The notes under the pieces are model-generated. The model did no database searches, was not told where the DNA came from, and saw only the letters and a program-made list of their open reading frames with translations. Both the position numbers and the translations under genes were made by a program. A stretch of 64,000 bases of DNA from Pseudoflavonifractor sp. MSJ-37 (lineage in GTDB: Bacteria; Bacillota; Clostridia; Oscillospirales; Oscillospiraceae): NCBI RefSeq assembly GCF_018917965.1, contig NZ_JAHLPP010000001.1:186001-250000 (forward strand). Reading direction: 5' to 3'. Each line of letters opens with the position of its first letter. Position 1 is the first letter of the stretch. Positions 50,041-59,156 of this stretch are shown here, one piece after another.

Positions 50041-51132
50041 ATGTGGAACCGTCACCTCTCTCTTCTCCTGCCCGTGGTCCTGCTGACGGGCCTCCTGCTC
50101 TCGGCCTGTTCCGCGCCCACGAGCGCCTCCGCCGGGGAGGAGCCCGCCGCCCGGCAGGTCTTCGCCATGAACACGATCATGTCCCTCCAGCTCTATGGCC
50201 CGGACAAGGAGGCCGCGCTGGAGGCTGCCGTGGACGAGATCGGCCGTCTGGATGCCCTCTTCGACCGGAACGACCCGGACAGCGACATCGCCCGCCTCAA
50301 CGCCCACGCCGGGGACGGTTCCCCGGTGGCCCTGGCCCCGGAGACGGTGGAGGTCCTCTCCGCCGCCCTGGACGCCGGGACGGACACGGACGGGGCCTTC
50401 GACGTGACCGTGGCCCCAGTGATCGACGCCTGGGGCTTCGGGACCGGCGACGCGGCCCAGTACCGCCTGCCCAGCCGGTCCGAGCTGGACGGCCTCCTGC
50501 CGCTGGTGGACGCCTCCGCCCTCCATGTGGACGCCTCCGCCGGGACCGCCTGGCTGGATCGGGCCGGCATGGAGGTGGATCTGGGCGGCATCGCCAAGGG
50601 CTATACCGCCGCCCGGCTGGACGCCCTGCTGGATGGGTATGACGTGACCGACGCCCTGCTGGACCTGGGCAGCAGCACCATCGCCCTGCGGGGGACCAAT
50701 GCCGCCGGCGATCGCTGGCGGGTGGCCGTCAAGGACCCGAAGGACCCGGACCGGTCCCTGCTGGTCCTCTCCCTGTCCGACGAGACGCTGTCCACCTCCG
50801 GGGCCTATGAGCAGTGCTTCACGGAGGACGGCGTGACCTATCACCACATCCTGGACCCCCGCACCGGCTGGCCGGGCCAGACCGGCATCTGCTCCGTCAC
50901 TGTGGTGGGCGGGGACAGCGCCCGCACCGACGCCCTGTCCACCGCCCTGTTCCTGATGGGCCCCGACGAGGCGCTGGACCTGTGGCGGCGGGACGGCTCG
51001 TTCGACTGCGTGCTCTGCCTGGAGGACGGCCGGATCCTCCTCACCGAGGGGCTGGAGGACCGCTGTGCCTTTGCGGACGATACGGACAAGGAGGACGGCC
51101 ATGGCTGGAACTGTGAGATCGTCCGCCGCTGA
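50041..51132 (+). CDS. apbE: FAD:protein FMN transferase (ApbE lipoprotein)
   Basis: A 363-residue lipoprotein that attaches FMN covalently to Thr/Ser residues of extracytoplasmic redox proteins, such as RnfG/NqrC-type subunits. The signal peptide ends in the lipobox LLSAC (about residue 22). Family motifs are FAMNTIMSLQLYG, DLGGIAKGYTAARLDALL and HHILDPRTGWPG, with the metal site near GGDSARTDALSTALFLMG. The ATG at 50041 is the natural start of the signal peptide. It overlaps a NusG-domain-II gene by 32 bp. Confidence 0.95.
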   Translation: MWNRHLSLLLPVVLLTGLLLSACSAPTSASAGEEPAARQVFAMNTIMSLQLYGPDKEAALEAAVDEIGRLDALFDRNDPDSDIARLNAHAGDGSPVALAPETVEVLSAALDAGTDTDGAFDVTVAPVIDAWGFGTGDAAQYRLPSRSELDGLLPLVDASALHVDASAGTAWLDRAGMEVDLGGIAKGYTAARLDALLDGYDVTDALLDLGSSTIALRGTNAAGDRWRVAVKDPKDPDRSLLVLSLSDETLSTSGAYEQCFTEDGVTYHHILDPRTGWPGQTGICSVTVVGGDSARTDALSTALFLMGPDEALDLWRRDGSFDCVLCLEDGRILLTEGLEDRCAFADDTDKEDGHGWNCEIVRR

Positions 51133-51523
51133 CCGGCGGCGGCCCACCCTCTGGGACGGGGGCGTGGCCCTGCTGATCCTGGCGGCGGCGCTGGTGCTGC
51201 TCTGGCTCCTGCGGCCGGTCCCGGCGGACCGGCTCACCGCCGAGGTCCGGATGGACGGGGCCCTGCTCGGCGCCTATGACCTGTCGGAGCTGGGCGGCCG
51301 GACCGAGACCGTGGAGCTGGACGCCCCCTATCCCATGACGCTGGAGCTCCGCTCCAACGGGGTCCGAGTGGCCCACAGCGACTGTCCCAGTCAGGACTGC
51401 GTCCACACGGGCTGGATCGGCCGGGCGGGGGAGCAGATCGTCTGCCTCCCCAACAAGTGCATCATCTCCCTGACCGGCGGCGCGGATGCATCGGCAAACG
51501 ACTTTGACGTAGTGGCGGGGTGA
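51101..51523 (+). CDS. NusG domain II-containing membrane protein
   Basis: A 140-residue protein with one N-terminal helix (about 20-40) and an extracytoplasmic domain like NusG domain II. The paired cysteine motifs [14 protein letters not shown] and [10 protein letters not shown] could form disulfides or bind a cofactor. Such genes recur beside apbE in anaerobes, suggesting a role in flavinylation-dependent extracytoplasmic electron transfer (inference). The ATG at 51101 lies inside the end of apbE and follows AAGGAGG. Confidence 0.85.
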   Translation: MAGTVRSSAADRRRPTLWDGGVALLILAAALVLLWLLRPVPADRLTAEVRMDGALLGAYDLSELGGRTETVELDAPYPMTLELRSNGVRVAHSDCPSQDCVHTGWIGRAGEQIVCLPNKCIISLTGGADASANDFDVVAG

Positions 51524-51526
51524 AAA

Positions 51527-51548
51527 GTTCCCGCCGGAACGACTTTTT
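51527..51548 (+). terminator. Weak terminator before glpK
   Basis: GTTCC and GGAAC form a 5-bp stem with a CGCC loop, followed by GAC and TTTTT. Confidence 0.45.
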
Positions 51549-51576
51549 CGAGGGACCCTTAGAAGGAGGCATCATG

Positions 51577-53064
51577 ATGGGAGACTACCTGCTGGCACTG
51601 GACCAGGGCACCACCAGCTCCCGGGCCGTGGTCTTCGACCGCACACAGCGGATCGTGGGCATGGCCCAGAAGGAATTCACGCAGCACTATCCCCGGGAGG
51701 GATGGGTGGAGCACGACGCCATGGAGATTTGGTCCTCTCAGTACGGCGTCATGATGGAGGTACTGGCCCAATGCGGCCTCACCGGGGCGGACATCGCCGC
51801 CATCGGCATCACCGACCAGCGGGAGACCACGATCCTCTGGGACAGGGAGACCGGCCGGCCCATCCACAACGCCATCGTGTGGCAGTGCCGCCGCACGGCC
51901 CCGCTGGTGGATGACCTGCTGGCCCGGGGCTATGGAGACCACATCCGGGCGGTCACCGGCCTGGTGCCCGACGCCTATTTCTCCGCCACCAAGATCCGCT
52001 GGATCCTGGACCATGTGGAAGGGGCCCAGGCCATGGCGGAGGAGGGCCGCCTCCTCTTCGGCACGGTGGACAGCTGGCTCCTGTGGAACCTGACCGGCGG
52101 AAAGGTCCACGCCACCGACCGGACCAACGCCTCCCGCACCATGCTCTACGACATCCACCGGCTCCGCTGGGACCCGGTCCTGCTGGAGGCGTTGGACATC
52201 CCGGCCGCCCTCCTGCCGGAGGTCCGGGACTCCAGCGAGATCTACGGATATACGGACCTCCAGGGGGCGCGGGTGCCCATCGCCGGGATCGCCGGCGACC
52301 AGCAGGCTGCCCTGTTCGGACAGGCGTGCTTCTCCCCAGGCGAGGCCAAGAACACCTACGGCACCGGGTGCTTCCTGCTGATGAACACGGGCTCGGTGCC
52401 CTGCGCCAGCCGGAACGGCCTCATCACCACCATCGCCTCCAGCCTCGGGGGGAAGGTCCAGTACGCGCTGGAGGGCTCCGTGTTCGTGGGCGGCGCGGTG
52501 ATCCAGTGGCTCCGGGACGAGATGCGCTTCCTGGACGAGAGCCGGGAGGCGGAGAAGTATGCCCGGTCCGTGCCCGACACCGGCGGGGTCTATCTGGTGC
52601 CCGCCTTCACCGGGCTGGGCGCGCCCTACTGGGACATGTACGCCCGTGGCTGTCTGGTGGGCCTGACCCGGGGCACGAAGCGGGAGCACATCATCCGGGC
52701 GGCACAGGAGTCCATCGCCTATCAGGTGGCCGATCTGGCCGCCGCCATGGAGAAGGACACGGGCCTCCAGCTCACCGACCTGAAGGCGGACGGCGGGGCC
52801 AGCCGGGATGCCTTCCTGCTCCAGTTCCAGGCGGACATCCTGGACCGCCCGGTCCAGCGCCCGGTCGTCCGGGAGACCACCGCCCTGGGAGCCGCCCTGC
52901 TGGCGGGCCTGGCTGTGGGCGTCTGGAAGGACCTGGATGAGCTCCGGGCCTCCTGGCGCCGGGACGCCCTCTTCACGCCGGACATGGCGCCGGACCGCCG
53001 GGAGACCCTGCTCCGCGGCTGGCACAAGGCCGTGGGCCGGAGCCTCGACTGGGCGGAGCATTGA
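51577..53064 (+). CDS. glpK: Glycerol kinase
   Basis: A 495-residue FGGY-family enzyme that phosphorylates glycerol. The phosphate loop is [16 protein letters not shown], and family signatures include [20 protein letters not shown] and [13 protein letters not shown]. Of two adjacent ATGs (51574, 51577) the second has better spacing from GGAGG. No glycerol facilitator or dehydrogenase adjoins it. A weak terminator separates it from the preceding genes and I see no promoter in between. Confidence 0.96.
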   Translation: MGDYLLALDQGTTSSRAVVFDRTQRIVGMAQKEFTQHYPREGWVEHDAMEIWSSQYGVMMEVLAQCGLTGADIAAIGITDQRETTILWDRETGRPIHNAIVWQCRRTAPLVDDLLARGYGDHIRAVTGLVPDAYFSATKIRWILDHVEGAQAMAEEGRLLFGTVDSWLLWNLTGGKVHATDRTNASRTMLYDIHRLRWDPVLLEALDIPAALLPEVRDSSEIYGYTDLQGARVPIAGIAGDQQAALFGQACFSPGEAKNTYGTGCFLLMNTGSVPCASRNGLITTIASSLGGKVQYALEGSVFVGGAVIQWLRDEMRFLDESREAEKYARSVPDTGGVYLVPAFTGLGAPYWDMYARGCLVGLTRGTKREHIIRAAQESIAYQVADLAAAMEKDTGLQLTDLKADGGASRDAFLLQFQADILDRPVQRPVVRETTALGAALLAGLAVGVWKDLDELRASWRRDALFTPDMAPDRRETLLRGWHKAVGRSLDWAEH

Positions 53065-53102
53065 CGCCCGACCGCTCCACGCTCTGCCTACGACGATTCT
53101 CC

Positions 53103-53131
53103 TTGACGATCGCCCGCCTGCTTTGTATAAT
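53103..53131 (+). promoter_or_regulatory. leuA promoter (T-box transcript)
   Basis: TTGACG (53103-53108), 17-bp spacer, TATAAT (53126-53131). Confidence 0.87.
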
Positions 53132-53137
53132 AGGAGA

Positions 53138-53400
53138 AAAGCGATGATGGGAAGAAGACAGGGAACGTCTCATCCAGAGAGCCGGCGGCGGGTGCGAGCC
53201 GGTATGAGGGCCCCCTGTGGATACTGGTCCCGGAGTTGTCCGCCTGAATCGGAAGTAGGGCGTGCCGACTGGCCTCGTTACCGGCTGTGGCCTTGCTGGA
53301 GGCCGTGAGCGTCTGCCGGAGACGGCGGACGGAACCAGGGTGGTACCGCGTACATGACTGCTACGCCCCTGACCGATTATGGTCAGGGGCTTTTGTTTTT
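53138..53400 (+). promoter_or_regulatory. Leucine-specific T-box leader of leuA
   Basis: A riboswitch that reads uncharged tRNA-Leu. The T-box AGGGTGGTACCGCG is at 53337-53350; the base after TGG is T, which would pair with discriminator A73 of tRNA-Leu. Stem I is recognisable from ACAGGG (53157-53162) pairing with CCCTGT, and CTCAT with ATGAG. In the specifier loop, CTG at 53224-53226 followed by G fits a leucine codon. The terminator stem GCCCCTGACC/GGTCAGGGGC (53365-53390) with TTTTGTTTTT competes with the antiterminator. High uncharged tRNA-Leu should allow leuA transcription. Confidence 0.93.
53365..53400 (+). terminator. T-box-controlled terminator
   Basis: A 10-bp perfect stem with a GATTAT loop and a T-run of TTTTGTTTTT. 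Confidence 0.93.
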
Positions 53401-53449
53401 CCCTCTGGCCCAAACTTTCTACGTTCTCATATTTTGGAGGTACAGCACG

Positions 53450-55138
53450 ATGAGCAAAGGTTTCGAGAAGTATATCCCCTTCGTCCCCCTGAAGATGGAG
53501 CACCGCTCCTGGCCCGACAAGCAGATCAGCCATCCCCCCGTGTGGTGCTCCGTGGACCTGCGGGACGGCAACCAGGCCCTGGTGGACCCCATGAACCTGC
53601 AGGAGAAGCTGGAGTACTTCCACACGCTGGTGGACATCGGTATCAAGGAGATCGAGATCGGCTTCCCCTCCGCCTCGGAGACGGAGTATGAGATCTGCCG
53701 GGAGCTGATCGAGGGCGGCCACATCCCAGACGATGTGACCATCCAGGTGCTGGTCCAGGCCCGGCCCCATCTGATCCAGAAGACCTTCGAGGCCATCCGG
53801 GGCGCCAAGCACGTGATTCTCCACTTCTACAACTCCACCTCCACCCTCCAGCGGAAGGTGGTGTTCCACATGGACATGGACGGCATCACCAAGATCGCCA
53901 CCGACGCCGCCAAGCTGATCTACGAGCTGTCCCAGCCCGTCATCGCCGAGGGCATGGACCTGCGGTATGAGTACTCCCCCGAGTCCTTCATGGGCACCGA
54001 GATGGATTACGCCGTGGAGATCTGTCAGGCCGTGCTGGAGGACCTCCACGCCACCCCGGAGAAGAGGGTCATCCTGAACCTGCCCACCACCGTGGAGAAC
54101 TGCATGCCCAACTACTTCGCCGACGAGCTGGAGTACTTCATCTCCAAGCTGCCCAGCCGGGACTGCGCCATCATCTCCCTGCACCCCCACAATGACCGGG
54201 GCGAGGGCGTGGCCACCGCCGAGATGGGCCTGCTGGCTGGCGCAGAGCGGGTGGAGGCCACCCTCTTCGGCAACGGCGAGCGCACCGGCAACGTGGACAT
54301 CGTGACCCTGGCCCTGAACATGCACACCCAGGGCGTGGACTCCGGCCTGGATTTCTCCCACATCAACCGGATCCGGGAGATGTACGAGCGCTGCACCAAG
54401 ATGAAGGTGGGCGAGCGGCAGCCCTATGCCGGCGAGCTGGTGTTCACCGCCTTCTCCGGCTCTCATCAGGACGCCATCAACAAGGGCAGCCAGTATATGC
54501 AGGAGAGCGGCTCCGGCAAGTGGGAGATCCCCTACCTGCCCATCGACCCCGCCGATGTGGGCCGGCAGTACGAGCCCATCATCCGCATCAACTCCCAGTC
54601 CGGCAAGGGCGGCGCGGCCTTCGTCATGCAGCACTCCTTCGGCTTCGACCTGCCCAAGGCCATGCACCCGGAGTTCGGCCACATCGTGCAGGTGGAGACC
54701 GACCGGGTGGGCACCGAGCTCCAGCCCCAGCGGATCTACGAGCTCTTCAAGGAGAACTACATCGACGCCGCCAAGCCCTATGAGCTGGTCCGCCACGCCT
54801 TCGCCGAGTTCACCGACGAGGAGGGCCATTCCCACGTGACCTTCTCCGGCACCCTCCGGCACAAGGAGACCGTGTTCCAGGTCCAGGGCTCTGGCAACGG
54901 CCCCATCGACGCCTTCTTCAACGCGATCCACGGCCAGAAGATGGACCACTTCACCTTCGTGGACTACAAGGAGCACGCGATCAAGCAGGGCTCCGACTCG
55001 CAGGCCGTGGCCTACATCCACCTCCAGGATGAGAACGGGAAGGACTGGTTCGGCGTGGGCATGAGCCACAACATCAACCTGGCCCCCCTCCGCGGCATCC
55101 TGTCCGCCATCAACAGGGCTGTCACCGCGAAGGACTAA
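53450..55138 (+). CDS. leuA: 2-isopropylmalate synthase
   Basis: A 562-residue enzyme of the long LeuA2 type that condenses acetyl-CoA with 2-oxoisovalerate, the first step of leucine synthesis. The TIM barrel has VDLRDGNQALVDPM (metal-binding Asp) and LHPHNDRGEGVATAEMGLL (His ligands), and GNGERTGNVDIVTLALN is the family signature. The C-terminal region (about 430-562) is the leucine-binding regulatory domain. The ATG at 53450 follows TTGGAGG. The later leucine genes are not adjacent. Confidence 0.96.
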   Translation: MSKGFEKYIPFVPLKMEHRSWPDKQISHPPVWCSVDLRDGNQALVDPMNLQEKLEYFHTLVDIGIKEIEIGFPSASETEYEICRELIEGGHIPDDVTIQVLVQARPHLIQKTFEAIRGAKHVILHFYNSTSTLQRKVVFHMDMDGITKIATDAAKLIYELSQPVIAEGMDLRYEYSPESFMGTEMDYAVEICQAVLEDLHATPEKRVILNLPTTVENCMPNYFADELEYFISKLPSRDCAIISLHPHNDRGEGVATAEMGLLAGAERVEATLFGNGERTGNVDIVTLALNMHTQGVDSGLDFSHINRIREMYERCTKMKVGERQPYAGELVFTAFSGSHQDAINKGSQYMQESGSGKWEIPYLPIDPADVGRQYEPIIRINSQSGKGGAAFVMQHSFGFDLPKAMHPEFGHIVQVETDRVGTELQPQRIYELFKENYIDAAKPYELVRHAFAEFTDEEGHSHVTFSGTLRHKETVFQVQGSGNGPIDAFFNAIHGQKMDHFTFVDYKEHAIKQGSDSQAVAYIHLQDENGKDWFGVGMSHNINLAPLRGILSAINRAVTAKD

Positions 55139-55266
55139 ACACGTTCTGCCGGACGATCCGCGACTGAGCGGGATCGACAGGGCCGTCCGCCGCCTGTGCT
55201 ACCCTCCCTTCGGGGGTGAGCGCTTCCACGGAGAGGGAACGTGCTCCAGCCGTACATGGGGGCGGA

Positions 55267-55290
55267 GGGGGGCTGCTCCCCCCGTTTGTC
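55267..55290 (+). terminator. Terminator after leuA
   Basis: GGGGGG, CTGCT loop, CCCCCC, then GTTTGTC. The rest of the 266-bp gap holds further small inverted repeats (for example CGATCC/GGATCG near 55155-55178) with no gene. Confidence 0.6.
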
Positions 55291-55308
55291 TGTTCCGCCA
55301 AACTTTAC

Positions 55309-55334
55309 GGGCGGGGACCGGAATGGTCCCCGCC
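55309..55334 (+). other. Hairpin abutting the promoter of the PHP gene
   Basis: GGGCGGGGACC (55309-55319) pairs perfectly with GGTCCCCGCCC (55324-55334). It ends 2 bp before the -35 box, so it may act as a late terminator for leuA or as a boundary. Confidence 0.5.
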
Positions 55335-55336
55335 CG

Positions 55337-55365
55337 CTTGCATTTTCCGCCCGATCCGGGTATGC
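55337..55365 (+). promoter_or_regulatory. Promoter for the PHP phosphoesterase gene
   Basis: TTGCAT (55337-55342), 17-bp spacer, TATGCT (55360-55365). Confidence 0.65.
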
Positions 55366-55404
55366 TTTTAGAGAAAAAAGACATCGAAAATGAGGAGACA
55401 CAGC

Positions 55405-56142
55405 ATGAAGCATCTCTTGGACAGCCATACCCACACCGTGGCCAGCGGCCACGCCTATTGTACTCTGCTGGAGATGGTCCGGGCCGCCGCCGACCAGGGC
55501 CTGGAGCTCATCTGCATCACGGACCACGCGCCCGCCATGGAGGGCACCACCTGCCCCGACTACTTCGCCAACCTGGGCGTGATCGACCGGGAGATCTTCG
55601 GCGTCCAGGTCATGGCCGGCGTGGAGCTGGACCTGCTGGACAGCGAGGGCCATGTGGATCTGGACCATCGGCTCCTGGCCCGGACGGACATGGCGATCGT
55701 CAGCCTGCACACCAAGTGTATCCCCACCGGGGATACGGCGGAGGCCTATACCAACGGGCTCGTCCGCGCCATGGAGGACCCCTATATCAACATCATCGGC
55801 CACCCGGACGACGGTCGCTATCCGCTGGACTACCCCACGCTGGTCCGGGCCGCCGCCGACCACGGGGTCCTGCTGGAGGTGAACAATAGCTCCCTGACCC
55901 CCGGCGGCTTCCGGCAGAACGCCCCGGTCCACTGCGCGGAGATGCTGAAGATCTGCAAGAAGGAGGGCGTTCCGGTGGTCATCGGCAGTGACGCCCACTT
56001 CTTCTCCTATGTGGGCCGCCATCAGTACGCCGAGGCCCTGCTGAAGGAGCTAGACTTCCCCGAGGAGCTGGTCCTGAACCGCGACCCCGCCGCCTTCCGG
56101 GCGGTCATCCAGACCAAGCGGGCGCAGGCGCGGAAGGGATGA
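55405..56142 (+). CDS. PHP-domain phosphatase (YcdX-like)
   Basis: A 245-residue metal-dependent phosphoesterase. The ligand pattern of PHP enzymes is clear: DSHTHTV (two His), ITDHAPAM (Asp-His), GVELDLL (Glu), SLHTK (His), GHPDDGR (His) and GSDAHFF (Asp-His). Single-domain PHP proteins of this kind are phosphatases of unclear substrate. The ATG at 55405 follows GAGGAG; the earlier ATG at 55390 overlaps that site. Confidence 0.92.
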   Translation: MKHLLDSHTHTVASGHAYCTLLEMVRAAADQGLELICITDHAPAMEGTTCPDYFANLGVIDREIFGVQVMAGVELDLLDSEGHVDLDHRLLARTDMAIVSLHTKCIPTGDTAEAYTNGLVRAMEDPYINIIGHPDDGRYPLDYPTLVRAAADHGVLLEVNNSSLTPGGFRQNAPVHCAEMLKICKKEGVPVVIGSDAHFFSYVGRHQYAEALLKELDFPEELVLNRDPAAFRAVIQTKRAQARKG

Positions 56143-56176
56143 AGAGGATAGATAATAATAGAAGGGTAGAAGGATG

Positions 56177-56221
56177 AAAAAGCTGGAGGGACGCTTCTGG
56201 AGGGCGTTCCTCCAGCTTTTT
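56177..56221. terminator. Bidirectional terminator before the cas operon
   Basis: AAAAAGCTGGAGG (56177-56189) pairs with CCTCCAGCTTTTT (56209-56221). A-run and T-run at the two sides allow termination in both directions. It insulates the cas operon from the PHP gene. Confidence 0.92.
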
Positions 56222-56345
56222 GCGCGCAAAGTCCGTAGAATGGGACTGTCATCGTGTTATGATGCGGAAAAAGGAATGAACTGGGAATGTTCGGCGAAAA
56301 GACGGAACGGGAGAGATGACGGATGGAATATTTGTGTGCCTCCAC

Positions 56346-56373
56346 TTGATTTCTAGGCGAAATAGTGTATAAT
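56346..56373 (+). promoter_or_regulatory. cas operon promoter
   Basis: TTGATT (56346-56351) and a perfect TATAAT (56368-56373) with a 16-bp spacer (or CTTGAT with 17). The 255-bp gap is notably AT-rich compared with nearby DNA; no CRISPR repeats are seen in it. Confidence 0.8.
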
Positions 56374-56396
56374 GAAATATACGAGGTGAGAACGAT

Positions 56397-59156
56397 ATGC
56401 TGGACCGAATGCCCCAAGCGATGCAGGGAACAGCGGCGGAGAGGCGCGCCGCCCTCGTGGCCAAGACAGATGCGGTGGACGAGCGGCTATGGCTCCCCCT
56501 GACGATCCATCTTCAGGACATAGCGTCCGTCATGCGGTATCTGGTGGAGGAATGGCTGCCGGAGCGGTATCATGAGAGCCTCGGTCTGAGCCGGGAGGAC
56601 TTCATGGCATTGGCAACTGCGGCGGCGATGTTCCATGACATCGGAAAGAGCACCAAACTGTTCCAGTGGAGGATCACGGAGCGGAGACCGGAGCTGCGGG
56701 AACGCCTCCTGGATCTTGGGCTGGAGACGGAGTTCCAACAGCTGAGAGTGGATATCAGGCTCCCTCACGGCGCGGCTGGGGCAGAACTCCTCCGGCTGGA
56801 GGGCTTCGGGAGCAGTCTGGCCGCTGTGGTGGGGGCGCATCATGGGACTCCGGAGAGCTGGACAGATGTGGAAGACCAGCCGCTCTGGAGGGTCTCGCCA
56901 CGGTCCTTCGGGTGGGAGAGCAGCAAAGACCGCTCTGGTCCGTGGGACGCGGTCCAGAAGGACCTGATTCGATGGGCGATGGAACAACAGGGACTGGAGT
57001 CTCCCGGGGCTCTGTCGGAGTGTTCAATCACGGCACAGATGGCCCTGACCGGTCTCGTCATCATGGCGGACTGGATCGCCAGCAATACGGCCTATTTCCC
57101 ACTGATCCCTATGGAGGGACTGCCCGGGGAGGCACCGTCGGAGCGGGCGGAACGGGCGCTTGGGAAACTGCGTCTGCCAAAGCCGTGGAGCGTGTCGGAG
57201 GACTGGAAGTCCGAGGACTATTTCGAGGGACGGTTCGGTTTCGCCGCCAATGCGGTCCAAAAGGAGATGGAGAGAGCAGCGGCGGAGATGGAGGCACCCG
57301 GCGTGATGATCCTGGAGGCGCCTATGGGACAGGGCAAGACGGAAGCGGCGCTGGCCGCCGCGGAGATCCTGATGCAGCGCTTCCACTTGGGCGGAGCGGC
57401 CTTTTTCCTGCCTTCACAGGCTACTTCCAACGCCATGTTCCACCGGATGATCCAGTGGGCGAAGCATCAGCCGGACGCGGTCCGGATCGCCGTAGAACTG
57501 GTCCACGGTCAGGCGGGACTCAATGCAGAGTTCGAGGCGCTGGAGGAGGGGCGGGCACAGGTCGGACAGGGAGAGGCGGATGAGGAGTCCCTGACCGTCC
57601 ACTCCTTCTTCCAAGGACGCAAGACTGGATTACTGGCGGATCTGGTGGTCGGCACGGTGGACCAGCTCCTGATGGCGGGACTGAAACAGCGCCATGTGAT
57701 GCTGAGGCACCTGGGCCTGACCGGGAAGGTGGTCATCATCGACGAGTGCCACGCCTATGACGCATACATGAACATCTATCTGGACCGGGTGCTGGACTGG
57801 CTGGGCGCTTATAAGATTCCGGTGATCCTGTTGTCGGCCACGCTCCCGGGAAAACGCCGGGCGGGACTGCTCCGGGCCTATTCGGGACAGCGCAAAGCCA
57901 AGAAGCGGCAGACGGAAGAAGCGGAGACCAGCCAGGCCTATCCGCTGTTGAGCTGGATGGTGGATGGGACCGTCCATATGGATCCGATCCCGGACGGAGG
58001 AGAGCGCCGAAGCGTGGCGGTCCGGCGGGTGGAAGAGGACGTGGCAGCCGAAGCGGCTGGACGGGCGCTGGAGCAGGGCTGCGTCGGTATGATCGTCAAC
58101 ACGGTGAAGCGGGCGCAGGCTCTGCGGGACATCATGGCGGAGCGATATCCAGAGGCTGTGGTCCTGCTGGACCACTCCCGATTTCTGGCGCAGGACCGGC
58201 TGGAACACGAGGAAGAGATCCTGGACCGGGTCGGAAAGCGGTCCACGCAGGAGAAGCGGAAGGGCGTGCTGGTCATCGGCACTCAGGTGCTGGAGCAGTC
58301 TCTGGACCTGGACTTCGACCTGCTGATCACCGACCTGTGTCCTATGGAGCTCCTGCTCCAGCGGATCGGCCGTCTGCACCGGCATCCCAGACTGCGGCCG
58401 CAGGGGCTGGAAGAGGCCCGATGTCTGGTGATGGGAGCGCAGGACACACTGGAGCGCGGGAGCAGTGCCGTCTATGGAGACTATCTCCTCCTGCGGACCC
58501 GAGCCCTCCTGCCGGAGACGATCCGTCTGCCGGAGGACATCTCTCCGCTGGTACAAAAGACCTATGATGAGACCTGGTCCCCGGAGGACAGTCCGGAGTA
58601 TGGAGCGGCAGAAGAGACATACCGGCTGGAGCAGGGGAAGAAACAGCAAAGGGCGAAGGGCTGCCTCCTGCCCCGGCCCGTACGGGGCATCGACCCCGAC
58701 GGCATCGTGGGCCTGATGGATGACGCGCCGGGTCTCACGGATCCACAGGCCCGTGCGGCCGTCCGGGACGGAGACAGCGCCATCGAGGTGCTGGTGGTGC
58801 GTCGGACAGAGGATGGGGATCTGGAGTTGCTGTCCGGCGCGGAAAAAGGGACCCGATACCGGGCGGACAGCCAGCCCAGCAGGGAGGAAGCGAAGGCCAT
58901 CGCGGCCCAGCGCCTGCGTCTGCCGGCCTATTTCGGCAAGCAGTATCGCGCGGAGGAGGTCATCCGCGAACTGGAACGCCGGACCTGGTGTCTGCCGCTC
59001 TGGACGCAGGCACCGATGCTGACCGGAGAACTGTTCCTGGTCCTGGAGGCGGATGGGACGGTCGAGCTGACCGGGGAAAAATTGTGTTACGATCCGTTGG
59101 TCGGACTGAGAGAAGTGGAGGGAGAGCATGGAGCTGATCGAATTCAATTTGCTTGA
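56397..59156 (+). CDS. cas3: CRISPR-associated helicase-nuclease Cas3 (type I-E)
   Basis: A 919-residue protein that degrades DNA marked by Cascade. The N-terminal HD nuclease has His in IHLQDIASVM, the HD pair in MFHDIGKSTKLFQWR (about 79-81), a His pair in GAHHGTPESW and Asp in IMADWIASN. The superfamily 2 helicase follows: Walker A APMGQGKTEAAL (about 305), DECH box in IIDECHAYD (about 448), SATLP (about 479) and motif VI LLQRIGRLHRH (about 653). HD and helicase are in one chain, as usual in I-E. Its 3' end overlaps casA by 29 bp. Confidence 0.96.
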   Translation: MLDRMPQAMQGTAAERRAALVAKTDAVDERLWLPLTIHLQDIASVMRYLVEEWLPERYHESLGLSREDFMALATAAAMFHDIGKSTKLFQWRITERRPELRERLLDLGLETEFQQLRVDIRLPHGAAGAELLRLEGFGSSLAAVVGAHHGTPESWTDVEDQPLWRVSPRSFGWESSKDRSGPWDAVQKDLIRWAMEQQGLESPGALSECSITAQMALTGLVIMADWIASNTAYFPLIPMEGLPGEAPSERAERALGKLRLPKPWSVSEDWKSEDYFEGRFGFAANAVQKEMERAAAEMEAPGVMILEAPMGQGKTEAALAAAEILMQRFHLGGAAFFLPSQATSNAMFHRMIQWAKHQPDAVRIAVELVHGQAGLNAEFEALEEGRAQVGQGEADEESLTVHSFFQGRKTGLLADLVVGTVDQLLMAGLKQRHVMLRHLGLTGKVVIIDECHAYDAYMNIYLDRVLDWLGAYKIPVILLSATLPGKRRAGLLRAYSGQRKAKKRQTEEAETSQAYPLLSWMVDGTVHMDPIPDGGERRSVAVRRVEEDVAAEAAGRALEQGCVGMIVNTVKRAQALRDIMAERYPEAVVLLDHSRFLAQDRLEHEEEILDRVGKRSTQEKRKGVLVIGTQVLEQSLDLDFDLLITDLCPMELLLQRIGRLHRHPRLRPQGLEEARCLVMGAQDTLERGSSAVYGDYLLLRTRALLPETIRLPEDISPLVQKTYDETWSPEDSPEYGAAEETYRLEQGKKQQRAKGCLLPRPVRGIDPDGIVGLMDDAPGLTDPQARAAVRDGDSAIEVLVVRRTEDGDLELLSGAEKGTRYRADSQPSREEAKAIAAQRLRLPAYFGKQYRAEEVIRELERRTWCLPLWTQAPMLTGELFLVLEADGTVELTGEKLCYDPLVGLREVEGEHGADRIQFA

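Noticed and set aside
51527-51551. Sequence GACTTTTTCGA shared with the end of the element at 48766
   Set aside because: Only 11 bp, at a place where any weak terminator would have a T-run; not enough to call an element remnant.
55139-55404. Possible fourth hairpin element between leuA and the PHP gene
   Set aside because: It has several inverted repeats, but I found no flanking duplication and no similarity to the other elements; ordinary terminators explain most of it.
56143-56396. Possible CRISPR array or leader before cas3
   Set aside because: AT-rich, but no regularly spaced repeats; only a terminator and a promoter are seen.
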